Notes: generated by a model from the sequence alone, not told the origin. DNA of 23,429 bases from Cytophagaceae bacterium (GCA_027485075.1 JAIXRT010000283.1:1-23429); one strand, 5' to 3'; positions 1-7,051 are shown, counted from the first letter of the stretch. Numbers and translations are program-made.

Positions 1-476
1 TAATTATCACGCGTCCTGCGGTAGAAGCTGGCGAAAATTTAGGTTTTTTACCAGGGGATTTAAAGGAAAAAATTGATCCTTATTTACGTCCCATCTATGA
101 TGCCCTGGATGATATGATTCCGGCGGAGAAGTTGAAATTCTATTTGGAAAATCGGACGATTGAAATTGCGCCATTGGCCTACATGCGTGGACGTACGCTA
201 AACAAGGCTTTTATTTTGCTAGATGAGGCTCAAAATACCACTTCGATGCAAATGAAGATGTTCTTGACGCGTATGGGTATTCAGTCTAAAACGATCATTA
301 CAGGAGATAAATCTCAAGTAGATCTACCTAAAAATCAAACTTCCGGTTTAGGTGAAGCGGAACGGATTTTGTCCGGTATAAACGGTATTTCATTTGTGGA
401 ATTAGATGGTTCAGACGTTGTTCGTCACCGCTTAGTTCGCAAGATTATTGAAGCGTATGGAAAGCAGGACAAATAA
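1..476 (+). CDS. phoH: PhoH family protein, C-terminal part (5' end outside the window)
   Basis: The reading frame is open from the first full codon at position 3, so the start lies upstream; 157 residues are visible. PhoH proteins are cytoplasmic P-loop NTPases related to the helicase core of superfamily I and are often linked to RNA metabolism. The visible part opens with the conserved [18 protein letters not shown] stretch. It carries a Walker B-type segment, [10 protein letters not shown], at 207-236, followed by a [12 protein letters not shown] segment and the GDKSQVDLP motif typical of the family. The Walker A loop must lie outside the window. The ATG at 114 is internal to the conserved domain and is not the real start. 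The next gene overlaps the end of this one by about 20 bases, suggesting a phoH-GNAT-pirin transcript. The family call is near certain; the cellular role is not shown by the sequence. Confidence 0.95.
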   Translation, partial: IITRPAVEAGENLGFLPGDLKEKIDPYLRPIYDALDDMIPAEKLKFYLENRTIEIAPLAYMRGRTLNKAFILLDEAQNTTSMQMKMFLTRMGIQSKTIITGDKSQVDLPKNQTSGLGEAERILSGINGISFVELDGSDVVRHRLVRKIIEAYGKQDK

Positions 477-900
477 AATTTCGCAGGCCCTATCCCCTGC
501 TGAAATTGATCTTGTATTTGCGATTCGGACGGAGGTTTTTGTCGTGGAACAAAAGTGCTTACCGAAAGAAGAATTCGATGAATTGGACGCAGTCGCGATT
601 CATTATTTGTATTGGGTTGATGACAAACCGGTAGCTACGGGTCGTTATCGCAGAACAGAAAAAGGCATAAAGATTGAACGAATTGCCACATTAGCACCTC
701 ATCGAGGTAAGGGATATGCTTCGGAAATAGTGCGTTTTTTGATTCAGGAGGCACAAATGACGTATCCTGATGTAACATATTTTTATTTGCATGCCCAGCA
801 AACCGTGATGCCGCTTTATGCTTCTCTAGGTTTTGAACCCTACGGAGGAACTTTTATTGAAGCAGATATTGTTCATCAAGCCATGTCACTACACATTTAA
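457..900 (+). CDS. GNAT family N-acetyltransferase
   Basis: The product is a 147-residue acyl-CoA-dependent N-acetyltransferase of the small ElaA/YjcF-like GNAT type. The acetyl-CoA pyrophosphate-binding motif is visible as PHRGKGYAS (residues 81-89, fitting R/Q-x-x-G-x-G/A). The C-terminal [12 protein letters not shown] segment is the usual beta5-alpha4 region with a tyrosine that often acts as general acid. I chose the ATG at 457; a TTG nine bases upstream would add three residues but is a poorer start. The gene begins inside the 3' end of phoH (20-base overlap) and ends 8 bases before the pirin gene, so the three are probably cotranscribed. The substrate cannot be read from the sequence. 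No Shine-Dalgarno sequence precedes it, as is usual in Bacteroidota. Confidence 0.88.
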   Translation: MESRTNKISQALSPAEIDLVFAIRTEVFVVEQKCLPKEEFDELDAVAIHYLYWVDDKPVATGRYRRTEKGIKIERIATLAPHRGKGYASEIVRFLIQEAQMTYPDVTYFYLHAQQTVMPLYASLGFEPYGGTFIEADIVHQAMSLHI

Positions 901-908
901 TTTAATCC

Positions 909-1778
909 ATGTCGACTAAATCCATTCAAGCTATTTACCCGCCAGGACCTCCTCATTTTGTAGGTGACGGATTTCGAGTGCATAATTTTATCCCGAGTAG
1001 ACATGGTTTAGATATGCAGCGCATGAGTCCATTTATCATGATGGATTATGGTGCTAAATTTCATTTTGCTCCTTCAGATACACCACGTGGCGTGGGCGTA
1101 CATCCGCATCGTGGATTTGAAACGGTGACTATTGCCTATAAAGGGCGAGTGGCACATCATGACAGTGCTGGAGGCGGAGGTATTATTAGCGAAGGCGATG
1201 TACAATGGATGACTGCCGCTTCAGGCGTATTGCATAAAGAATACCACGAAGAAGAATTTAGTAAAACGGGTGGTGATTTTCAGATGGTTCAGCTTTGGGT
1301 TAATTTACCAGCGAAGGATAAGATGTCGGCACCCAAGTACCAAGCAATCGCAAACCAACAGATTCCACGTGTTCCCGTACATTTAGGCGAGGTAGAAGTG
1401 ATTGCTGGTACCTATCAAACTGCGCAAGGAGCAGCAAGCACCTTCACACCAGTTAATTTGTTGAATGCTAAATTGAGTTCCGGCGGAAAGGCAAGTTTTG
1501 ATTTTCCAGCTGAATACATTACGGCTTTAGTGGTCATCGACGGAGAAATCCGAGTGAATGGTATTGAGTTAGCCCCTGAAAATCATTTCGTATTATTTGA
1601 TACCGATGGAACTCAATTTGAAATTGAGGCCACTGAAGAGTCTGTGGTTTTGATCCTGAGCGGCGAACCGATTCGTGAACCGATCGCTGCGCATGGGCCG
1701 TTTGTGATGAATAGCCGACAAGAAATCATGCAGGCTTTTGAGGATTTTGAAAACGGAAAATTCGGTTATTTGGAGTAA
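909..1778 (+). CDS. Pirin family protein
   Basis: The product is a 289-residue bicupin of the pirin family, with the N-terminal pirin cupin at about residues 20-125 and the C-terminal pirin domain at about 175-280. The metal-binding residues of the N-terminal cupin are present: His65 and His67 in HPHRGFET, and His109 and Glu111 in GVLHKEY. These match the iron ligands of human pirin. Some bacterial pirins show quercetin dioxygenase activity and others modulate metabolic enzymes, so no single reaction can be assigned. There is no signal peptide, so it is cytoplasmic. It follows the GNAT gene by 8 bases. Its stop lies only 3 bases from the convergent stop of the outer-membrane receptor gene, with no terminator hairpin between them. 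Confidence 0.93.
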   Translation: MSTKSIQAIYPPGPPHFVGDGFRVHNFIPSRHGLDMQRMSPFIMMDYGAKFHFAPSDTPRGVGVHPHRGFETVTIAYKGRVAHHDSAGGGGIISEGDVQWMTAASGVLHKEYHEEEFSKTGGDFQMVQLWVNLPAKDKMSAPKYQAIANQQIPRVPVHLGEVEVIAGTYQTAQGAASTFTPVNLLNAKLSSGGKASFDFPAEYITALVVIDGEIRVNGIELAPENHFVLFDTDGTQFEIEATEESVVLILSGEPIREPIAAHGPFVMNSRQEIMQAFEDFENGKFGYLE

Positions 1779-1781
1779 ATA

Positions 1782-4211
1782 CTATTTTGTTTTTACACGA
1801 GATTTTTCGGCGTCTAATCCGGTAGCTCGTTCCCTCGCCCCTTTTATAGACATATTTCCAAACCTGTAGGTGAAATTCAAACGAACCACACGCGAATCTT
1901 GACGTGGTCGAACAACGATATCCAAGTCACCGTATTTTATAAATACATTTGGATTCGAGGTATATAATATGTCTTGTGCGTTTAAACGTAAGACGCCTCG
2001 CTTGTTAAGCATTGTTTTTTGAATGCCTAAATTAAGTGCTCCTCCTGCTCCAAAAATAAAGGCACTTTCCAACCCACCCGTGAAATAATTTCCGCCAATT
2101 TCAAATCGGAAATCTTTTGGTAACGTGAAAATGTGGTTCGTGTTTATATAGAACATGTTTCTTGCTGGGCTTAATGCAGTATTTTCAATCTTACCTGTTA
2201 ACTCTGCCCGATTGAAATAGATATCGGTATTGCTCGTCCACCATTTTTTAATCGGTACAGGTAGTGAAAAACCTAAACTGTAATTAGTCCTTTCGGCCAT
2301 ATTAGCGGTGGTTTGATACGATTTTCGTGCTTCCGTATCCTGTTTTAATATTTCCGTGATGACATTGGTTGTATGGCTGTAGCCGAATGTCGTGCTAAAG
2401 GCACCTAAAAATGTGTGACTTAATTCAATCGAATTGGTTAGTTGTGGCGTTAGCATGGGATTTCCCACTTTAAACGTGTAATTATCTAGAAAGAATACAA
2501 ATGGGTTTAGATCCCCATAATTAGGACGGTCGATGCGTCGAGAATAGTTAAACCCAAAACTATGTTTTGGAGAATAATCATATTGGATAAATGCACTTGG
2601 GAATAGCTGGGCATAATCTCTATGGAAAGTTGAATCTTTTGCGTTTAAGGTATACGCCTCCGAAATGCCATCGGCTACGGTCCATTCACCGCGTAAGCCG
2701 AGCTGATAACTAAATTTTCCGATAGCCCGTTCCGTATTTAGGTAAGCTGCATGAATTTGCTCGCGGTAGATGAATTGATTGCTTTGGCCTGTTAAAAACT
2801 TAAACTGTGCGTCACCTTCATTTTTTCCTTGAAAGCGCAAATCGTTATCTGTTTGTACGTAGGAAGATTTAAGACCGGTTCCCCATTTTGATTTTAAGAA
2901 AGTTGGTATGACGTAATCTAGCTTAAAGGAGTATTGGTCCACGAATGATTTGGCATCATTAATCAACAAAGAATCGACACGCAGTGGTTTGAAATTACCT
3001 GTTAAAAACTGAGATTTTAGATTCGATGTACTATTGTCGGCAAAGCGCGCATAATCCAAATCTATCGTCAATTCCCTCCCTGTGCTATCATACGTATGTT
3101 TTACATTGAAATTAGCAGCATAATTCTGACTGGGGTTACCTACATTATTTAAGGTATTCAAACGGAAAAGAGCATCTCCTGCAGATGTATTTTGCGTAGT
3201 TTTATTCAATCCATTCCGTAAGATATATTGATTGAAATTGCCAGAAACTAAGATGCCAAATGTAGTTTTTGGGGAATAATACCAGTCGACTCCCCCTTTG
3301 AGTTGGGTACTTTGATTCTCATTTTTAAATGCAAAGCTATTTTCCCAAATTTCATTTTGCGCCCTAAAATAGCGAGTTAGATAGTTCCTTTCTAATGTTG
3401 TTCGATTGACCACAGATCCATTCCCAAACCAATTCCAGCCATTTTTGCGATAGTTTAGATTAACTCCTGCACTCTCACGGGCATAAAAACCCTGGGCAAC
3501 TGTTGCATTGGCTGATCCATTCAAACCGATGTTTGAATTCTTTTTTAACTTAATGTTAATGATTCCTCCGGTTCCTGCTGCATCATAACTTGAAGAAGGA
3601 TTGGCCATAATCTCTAATTGGGATATTTGATCTGCTGGTAAATTCTTTAAGTAATTCGCTAAATCCGCTCCGGTTAAATATGAAATTTTACCATCAATCA
3701 TCACTTTGGCTCCTGATTTTCCGCGCAGTGAAATGTTACCATCTTTATCCACAATCACACCTGGGGAACGCTCCAATAGTTCCATGGTGGTATTTCCCGC
3801 AGCCATGGCGGAGTTCTCTACATTGACAATGGTCTTATCTAATTTCCTTTCGATGAATGGTTTGGTCGCTGTGACTTTAACCTCCGCTAATTCAGTACTC
3901 AGCGGACTTAAGGTAATGATGCCTAATTCGATTTTGCTATCGGCCGTAATTTCTTCTAGGTCTAATTTGATTGATTTTAATCCGGTGGACTGAATCGTCA
4001 GGGTAAACTTTCCTAAAGGTAATTTGCTCACACGTAAATCGCCATTTTCATCTGTATTCATGCCCTTGACTAAGCTAGAATCGGAGGATTTTTTTAACAG
4101 AATCGTCGCAAAAGGAAGTGATTCTTTGTTGGTATCTTGAAGATGGAGGTGTAAAGAATTTTGGCCAATAGCCGAAAAGCTACTTAGTACGAGTAAAAAA
4201 AGAAATCTCAT
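1782..4211 (-). CDS. TonB-dependent-receptor-like outer membrane beta-barrel protein
   Basis: This 809-residue protein has a signal peptide at about residues 1-16 (MRFLFLLVLSSFSAIG). A carboxypeptidase-regulatory-like (CarboxypepD_reg) beta-sandwich follows at about 18-105. A plug domain lies at about 110-225, with the LERSPGVIVDKDG and SLRGKSGAKVMIDG segments and the usual NPSSSYDAAGTGGIINI end. A long beta-barrel of the outer membrane protein beta-barrel family (OMP_b-brl_3 type) extends to about residue 785. It sits in the outer membrane and probably imports a ligand or has a structural role. Unlike SusC proteins it has no SusD partner nearby, and no metal, sugar or siderophore genes adjoin it, so the ligand is unknown. 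It is monocistronic: DUF3127 upstream ends in a terminator, and pirin is convergent. Confidence 0.93.
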   Translation of the reverse strand: MRFLFLLVLSSFSAIGQNSLHLHLQDTNKESLPFATILLKKSSDSSLVKGMNTDENGDLRVSKLPLGKFTLTIQSTGLKSIKLDLEEITADSKIELGIITLSPLSTELAEVKVTATKPFIERKLDKTIVNVENSAMAAGNTTMELLERSPGVIVDKDGNISLRGKSGAKVMIDGKISYLTGADLANYLKNLPADQISQLEIMANPSSSYDAAGTGGIINIKLKKNSNIGLNGSANATVAQGFYARESAGVNLNYRKNGWNWFGNGSVVNRTTLERNYLTRYFRAQNEIWENSFAFKNENQSTQLKGGVDWYYSPKTTFGILVSGNFNQYILRNGLNKTTQNTSAGDALFRLNTLNNVGNPSQNYAANFNVKHTYDSTGRELTIDLDYARFADNSTSNLKSQFLTGNFKPLRVDSLLINDAKSFVDQYSFKLDYVIPTFLKSKWGTGLKSSYVQTDNDLRFQGKNEGDAQFKFLTGQSNQFIYREQIHAAYLNTERAIGKFSYQLGLRGEWTVADGISEAYTLNAKDSTFHRDYAQLFPSAFIQYDYSPKHSFGFNYSRRIDRPNYGDLNPFVFFLDNYTFKVGNPMLTPQLTNSIELSHTFLGAFSTTFGYSHTTNVITEILKQDTEARKSYQTTANMAERTNYSLGFSLPVPIKKWWTSNTDIYFNRAELTGKIENTALSPARNMFYINTNHIFTLPKDFRFEIGGNYFTGGLESAFIFGAGGALNLGIQKTMLNKRGVLRLNAQDILYTSNPNVFIKYGDLDIVVRPRQDSRVVRLNFTYRFGNMSIKGARERATGLDAEKSRVKTK

Positions 4212-4284
4212 GTAGTTGAACTAAATGTAAAAATCGACCAGCAAGATGCTCGGGAAGTACAAACAGTTGTCTGATCAAAAAAGA

Positions 4285-4313
4285 AATGCCCAAGGTTTCA
4301 AGCCTTAGGCATT
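4285..4313 (-). terminator. Rho-independent terminator after the DUF3127 gene
   Basis: This is an inverted repeat AATGCC-c-AAGG / CCTT-a-GGCATT with one internal mismatch and a 7-base loop. On the minus strand the stem is followed by TTCTTTTTTGATC, a U-rich tract. It lies about 24 bases after the DUF3127 stop and before the receptor start at 4211, separating the two minus-strand genes. Confidence 0.75.
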
Positions 4314-4336
4314 AGTCTTTTAAATAGTAGTTGAAA

Positions 4337-4711
4337 TTAAAATGGCAAATCGTCACCACTTTCAGCAGCCAATGGAGGGAATTGATATCCGCCAGCAGGG
4401 CTTGCTTCAACATTAGGTGGAACGCTAGGGCTAGAGCCCGTACGATCAAGACGATAGGCACGAATTTCAGTGTACCAACGTTCGTTATATTCGCGTGATT
4501 CTACATTAAATTGAACCTTTACGATTTCTCCTTCTTGTACCGGTGCTAGATCTTGGGTTTTATCTCCCCACACCGACATACAAACTTTTTTAGGATATTG
4601 ATCTTGTGTTTCAAGGACAAACTCTTGTTTAATCCAGTTGGAACCATTTTTACCTGTTCCTGTAACCTCAGGTAATTTCTTGATTAGTTTTCCGCTTAGT
4701 TCTAAAGCCAT
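4337..4711 (-). CDS. DUF3127 domain protein with SSB-like C-terminal tip
   Basis: The product is 124 residues. The body (about residues 1-92) matches the Bacteroidota DUF3127 family, which is small, beta-rich and OB-fold-like as I recall it. Next comes a Ser/Pro/Gly-rich linker (about 92-115) and the tail AAESGDDLPF. This layout of OB-like core, disordered linker and acidic DDxPF tip is that of bacterial single-stranded-DNA-binding protein SSB, whose DDDIPF-type tail recruits repair and replication proteins. A nucleic-acid-binding or SSB-like role is therefore plausible but inferred. I chose the ATG at 4711. A longer frame from a GTG at 4867 would run antisense through the whole tRNA-Leu gene and adds residues unlike the family. 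It is transcribed divergently from tRNA-Leu and is followed by a hairpin terminator. Confidence 0.85.
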   Translation of the reverse strand: MALELSGKLIKKLPEVTGTGKNGSNWIKQEFVLETQDQYPKKVCMSVWGDKTQDLAPVQEGEIVKVQFNVESREYNERWYTEIRAYRLDRTGSSPSVPPNVEASPAGGYQFPPLAAESGDDLPF

Positions 4712-4739
4712 TAATTGAATTATTTGAATTTTTGAATTG

Positions 4740-4770
4740 TTGGCAAGTAAGTAAATATTTGGTAATTTTG
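4740..4770 (+). promoter_or_regulatory. Bacteroidota-type promoter for tRNA-Leu (and probably trhO)
   Basis: TTG at 4740-4742, a 20-base spacer and TAATTTTG at 4763-4770 match the Bacteroidota primary sigma consensus (-33 TTG/TTTG, -7 TAnnTTTG). The first base of the mature tRNA is 12 bases further on, so transcription should start a few bases before it. An identical box and spacing precede ispG. Confidence 0.75.
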
Positions 4771-4782
4771 CTAACCGTTTTT

Positions 4783-4866
4783 GGCGATGTGGTGAAATTG
4801 GTAGACACGCTACTTTGAGGTGGTAGTGCCGCTTTAGGTATGGGAGTTCGAATCTCCCCATCGTCA
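4783..4866 (+). tRNA. tRNA-Leu(GAG)
   Basis: The sequence folds into a class II tRNA. The acceptor stem GGCGATG (4783-4789) pairs with CATCGTC (4859-4865) with one G-U pair, and the discriminator is A4866. The anticodon stem is CTACT/GGTAG around the loop TTGAGGT, giving anticodon GAG at 4817-4819, which reads CUC/CUU leucine codons. The long variable arm TGCC-loop-GGTA (4827-4840) is the leucine hallmark. The T arm is GGGAG-TTCGAAT-CTCCC (4842-4858). The 3' CCA is not encoded and must be added after transcription. A strong promoter lies directly upstream and trhO begins 26 bases downstream. Confidence 0.96.
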
Positions 4867-4892
4867 CTTATTTTTTGTTTAATCTGTAAATC

Positions 4893-5891
4893 ATGTTGAA
4901 GATGAAGCCTTACAGTGTCTTACTTTACTATAACTATACGCCTATTCCCAATCCAGAGGAATATCGTGTCAAACACCATCTTTTTTGTATTGAAAACAAC
5001 CTACTCGGCCGCGTAATTGTTGCTGCAGAAGGTTTAAATGGAACGATATCGGGTCTGAAGGCCGACTGTGACGCATATATGCGATGGCTTGAAAACGATC
5101 CCATTTTTGCAGGAACAGATTTTGATTTTAAAATAGAATCTCACGATAACCATACGTTTAATAAGCTTCATGTTCGTGTGAAAGCAGAAATTGTACATTC
5201 TGACTTACCGGTGAATCCACGTGTTAAGACAGGTAAACATCTCAAGCCGAAGGAATTCAAGGAGATGTTGAAAAACGATCCCGATGTAGTCTTAGTCGAT
5301 ATGCGTTCTAATTATGAGCATGAGTTGGGTAAGTTCAAAGGTGCCTATACTTTCGATATGGAGAATTTACGTGATTTACCTGAGCATGTACAAGAGATTG
5401 AACATTTGAAAAGTAAAAAGGTGATTACGTATTGTACAGGTGGGATTAAGTGTGAAAAAGCGTCAGCTTATTTGTTGGAGAGAGGTTTTGAGAATGTGTA
5501 CCAACTCCATGGTGGGATAATTAAATATGGTTTGGAGGAAGGTGGTGAAGACTTTGATGGTTCTTGCTATGTGTTTGATAATCGGGTAGCCACACAAGTT
5601 AATTCAGTTAATCCGGAGGTTATATCAACATGTTTTGTTTGTCAGGAAGCATCTGATCACATGGTGAATTGTGCAAATCCAGAATGCAATGAGCATTTAG
5701 CTATTTGTCCGAGTTGCTTGAAAGAAATGGAGGGGGCTTGTTCGACAGCATGTAAAGAACATCCGCGAAAGCGTCCTTACAATGAAAAAGGATATTATTC
5801 CAAAAATTCGGTGGGTTATTCTCCGGAACTTGGGTTTAAGTCCTTTGGCAGAAATGAAAAAATTGAAAAGAAAAAAATGGCTCATGATTGA
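4893..5891 (+). CDS. trhO: tRNA uridine(34) hydroxylase TrhO (YceA-type rhodanese protein)
   Basis: TrhO hydroxylates uridine-34 of certain tRNAs in an oxygen-dependent way, a step toward 5-methoxy- or 5-carboxymethoxy-uridine. The 332-residue protein has the N-terminal UPF0176 domain (about 1-110, including VVAAEGLNGT-type sequence near 42-52). A rhodanese domain follows at about 120-215, with the active-site loop YCTGGIKCEKAS and catalytic Cys181. The C-terminal Cys-rich segment (about 247-290; C247/C250, C260, C265, C272/C275, C283, C287) looks metal binding. The start is ATG 4893; ATG 4902, three codons later, is nearly as good. It follows tRNA-Leu(GAG) closely, and I see no clear promoter of its own, so cotranscription with the tRNA is likely. 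Its last codons and stop form one arm of a terminator hairpin. Confidence 0.95.
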   Translation: MLKMKPYSVLLYYNYTPIPNPEEYRVKHHLFCIENNLLGRVIVAAEGLNGTISGLKADCDAYMRWLENDPIFAGTDFDFKIESHDNHTFNKLHVRVKAEIVHSDLPVNPRVKTGKHLKPKEFKEMLKNDPDVVLVDMRSNYEHELGKFKGAYTFDMENLRDLPEHVQEIEHLKSKKVITYCTGGIKCEKASAYLLERGFENVYQLHGGIIKYGLEEGGEDFDGSCYVFDNRVATQVNSVNPEVISTCFVCQEASDHMVNCANPECNEHLAICPSCLKEMEGACSTACKEHPRKRPYNEKGYYSKNSVGYSPELGFKSFGRNEKIEKKKMAHD

Positions 5892-5901
5892 GCCATTTTT
5901 T
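5872..5901. terminator. Bidirectional terminator spanning the trhO stop codon
   Basis: A perfect 13-bp stem, AAAAAATGGCTCA (5872-5884) and TGAGCCATTTTTT (5889-5901), encloses the 4-base loop TGAT. It has an A-tract on one side and a T-tract on the other, so it can terminate in both directions. The trhO stop TGA (5889-5891) lies within the right arm, and the hairpin reaches the stop of the convergent DUF1801 gene at 5900-5902. Confidence 0.9.
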
Positions 5902-6232
5902 ATTTATTTACTTCCTCGACACGGAATCGTGTAATATCCTTAATTAATTCCAAGGGCATGGGTAAATGATAAGGGAACTTTACAGCTCCTTTAGACCCTT
6001 CAAAAGCATTTAATCGTTCTTGAAAAACTACCAATGGTTTTGGCGTGGGGTAAAATCCCAAGTGATTGTTCCAGGCTGCAAAGTGAACTAAGTTCTTCTT
6101 ATATTTGAAAGTAGGCATTCCATACGCCATGATTTCTTCCGTTCCCTCTGGAACAACGGATCGAATGGCATCTCTCACTTCGCGTAAGATTTTCTGCGTG
6201 GCTTCCGGAAATGTATTGATGTATTCTTCCAT
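5900..6232 (-). CDS. DUF1801 domain protein (YdhG/iron-chaperone-like)
   Basis: This 110-residue cytoplasmic protein fits the DUF1801 family over its whole length. The N-terminal helix contains EEYINTFPEATQKILREVRD, followed by the PEGTEEIMAYGMPTFKYKKN core. The C-terminal FEGSKGAVKFPYHLPMP stretch is the most conserved part of the family. Some members, such as Bacillus YdhG/Fra, have been described as iron chaperones or frataxin-like, but most have no proven function, so none is assigned here. Its start is 3 bases after the stop of the DUF2834 gene upstream on the same strand, so it is the last gene of a Gre-like/DUF2834/DUF1801 operon. It ends in the bidirectional hairpin shared with trhO. 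Confidence 0.9.
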   Translation of the reverse strand: MEEYINTFPEATQKILREVRDAIRSVVPEGTEEIMAYGMPTFKYKKNLVHFAAWNNHLGFYPTPKPLVVFQERLNAFEGSKGAVKFPYHLPMPLELIKDITRFRVEEVNK

Positions 6233-6235
6233 AAA

Positions 6236-6562
6236 TTAGGCTAATTGACGATGTCTGACAAACAAAAATAATGGGAAGGCAAATGCAAAGCCTATCAAAA
6301 CAGTTGCCGCTAGGTAAAGGTAAAGGTATTTGATTTTGATGCGGATTCCTTCGACGAGCATAAAAAAGGTTCCAGCAATAGCGCCTGTCCAAAAATCACA
6401 TGTTAAACTTCTGGCGTACGAATTTGGAGTCCAGGTACTTTTAACGAAATCGATGACATCAAAATTTCCTTGATTCGCTTGCATGCCTTCGAAAACATAA
6501 TAAAAAGTAATACCGCCGCCGAGTATTGAAAGGACTAAATAGAGATAATGTGCGTTTTTCAT
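6236..6562 (-). CDS. DUF2834 family small membrane protein
   Basis: The product is a 108-residue integral membrane protein with three hydrophobic segments, at about residues 5-25, 54-72 and 80-103. The sequence pattern matches DUF2834: an N-terminal YLVLSILGGGITFYYVFEG, a central DFWTGAIAGTFFMLVEG with an acidic residue followed by a glycine-rich helix and EG-R, and a C-terminal FAFPLFLFVRHRQ. No function is established for the family. The start codon overlaps the stop of the upstream Gre-like gene in an ATGA arrangement (6559-6562), implying translational coupling. It ends 3 bases before the DUF1801 start. Confidence 0.85.
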   Translation of the reverse strand: MKNAHYLYLVLSILGGGITFYYVFEGMQANQGNFDVIDFVKSTWTPNSYARSLTCDFWTGAIAGTFFMLVEGIRIKIKYLYLYLAATVLIGFAFAFPLFLFVRHRQLA

Positions 6563-7011
6563 TGTATTGATTTTAAAGTGATTTTTCTTCCACGTAATTC
6601 GATGATATCATTTACTTGTTTACCCATTAATAACTCCCCAAGGGGTGAGTCGGCAGAAATGGCATAAAATGAAGTCTCTCCGCATGTTAGTTTGCCTAGG
6701 CCAACGGAAACGTAATAGTTTTCGGCATCTGTGGTAATGTAACTACCAATCCCTATTCGCGTCTTATTTTCATTTAGACTAATACGTTGCATTTGGGTTA
6801 ATTGATTCTTTTGCATATCCAACGCCGCACTAATTTTATCCATTTCCCGTTGCATCATTTCTCTACCCGTTTGAAACTTATCGCCTGCACTACTTTTGGT
6901 ATCGGAATCTCGGGATTCTTTGGCCAACTGAAAATCCTTTCTCGCCTGATCCATTCGCTCCTCTAGATGTTGGAGAATAACGGCATGAATTTCTGATTTG
7001 TTGCTAACCAT
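6559..7011 (-). CDS. GreA/GreB-like transcription factor family protein
   Basis: This 150-residue protein has the two-part plan of a Gre factor. An alpha-helical coiled coil occupies about residues 5-80, and its turn (about 32-46) is rich in acidic residues (D35, D37, D44 around the segment SRDSDTKSSAGDK). A C-terminal FKBP-like domain occupies about 86-150, with the family signature SPLGELLMGKQVNDIIEL at 122-139. Gre factors enter the RNA polymerase secondary channel and stimulate transcript cleavage through acidic residues at the coiled-coil tip. The Gre-like role is inferred; homologs in this phylum are, as I recall, sometimes mislabelled as 3-oxoacyl-ACP synthase. It heads an operon with DUF2834 (ATGA overlap) and DUF1801 and is divergent from the nucleoside phosphorylase gene across a 40-base gap containing a palindrome. 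Confidence 0.78.
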   Translation of the reverse strand: MVSNKSEIHAVILQHLEERMDQARKDFQLAKESRDSDTKSSAGDKFQTGREMMQREMDKISAALDMQKNQLTQMQRISLNENKTRIGIGSYITTDAENYYVSVGLGKLTCGETSFYAISADSPLGELLMGKQVNDIIELRGRKITLKSIQ

Positions 7012-7029
7012 ATAAATGAAATGATTTCG

Positions 7030-7047
7030 GAAATTATCAATAATTTC
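7030..7047. promoter_or_regulatory. Palindrome carrying both -7 elements of a divergent promoter
   Basis: GAAATTAT-CA-ATAATTTC is a perfect 8-bp inverted repeat centred in the 40-base gap between the Gre-like gene and the nucleoside phosphorylase gene. Each half contains a -7-like box. TAATTTCG at 7041-7048 lies 3 bases before the phosphorylase ATG, and TAATTTCC lies on the minus strand at 7036-7029, 17 bases before the Gre-like ATG. Both deviate from TAnnTTTG at one or two positions. Confidence 0.45.
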
Positions 7048-7051
7048 GCGG

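Noticed and set aside
3706..3993. A 95-codon plus-strand frame opposite the receptor gene
   Set aside because: It lies fully antisense to the conserved plug domain of the receptor and has no motif, promoter or recognisable family.
1782..4211. A SusC-type polysaccharide utilisation locus
   Set aside because: No SusD gene, sugar enzymes or sensor flank it; the barrel type is the general OMP family.
4712..4867. N-terminal extension of the DUF3127 protein from a GTG at 4867
   Set aside because: The extension runs antisense through tRNA-Leu and the promoter; family-like sequence starts at the ATG at 4711.
6099..6392. A frame across the DUF1801/DUF2834 junction, as a possible extra gene or frameshift
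   Set aside because: Both annotated proteins are complete and family-like in their own frames; the product of this frame is low in family-like sequence.
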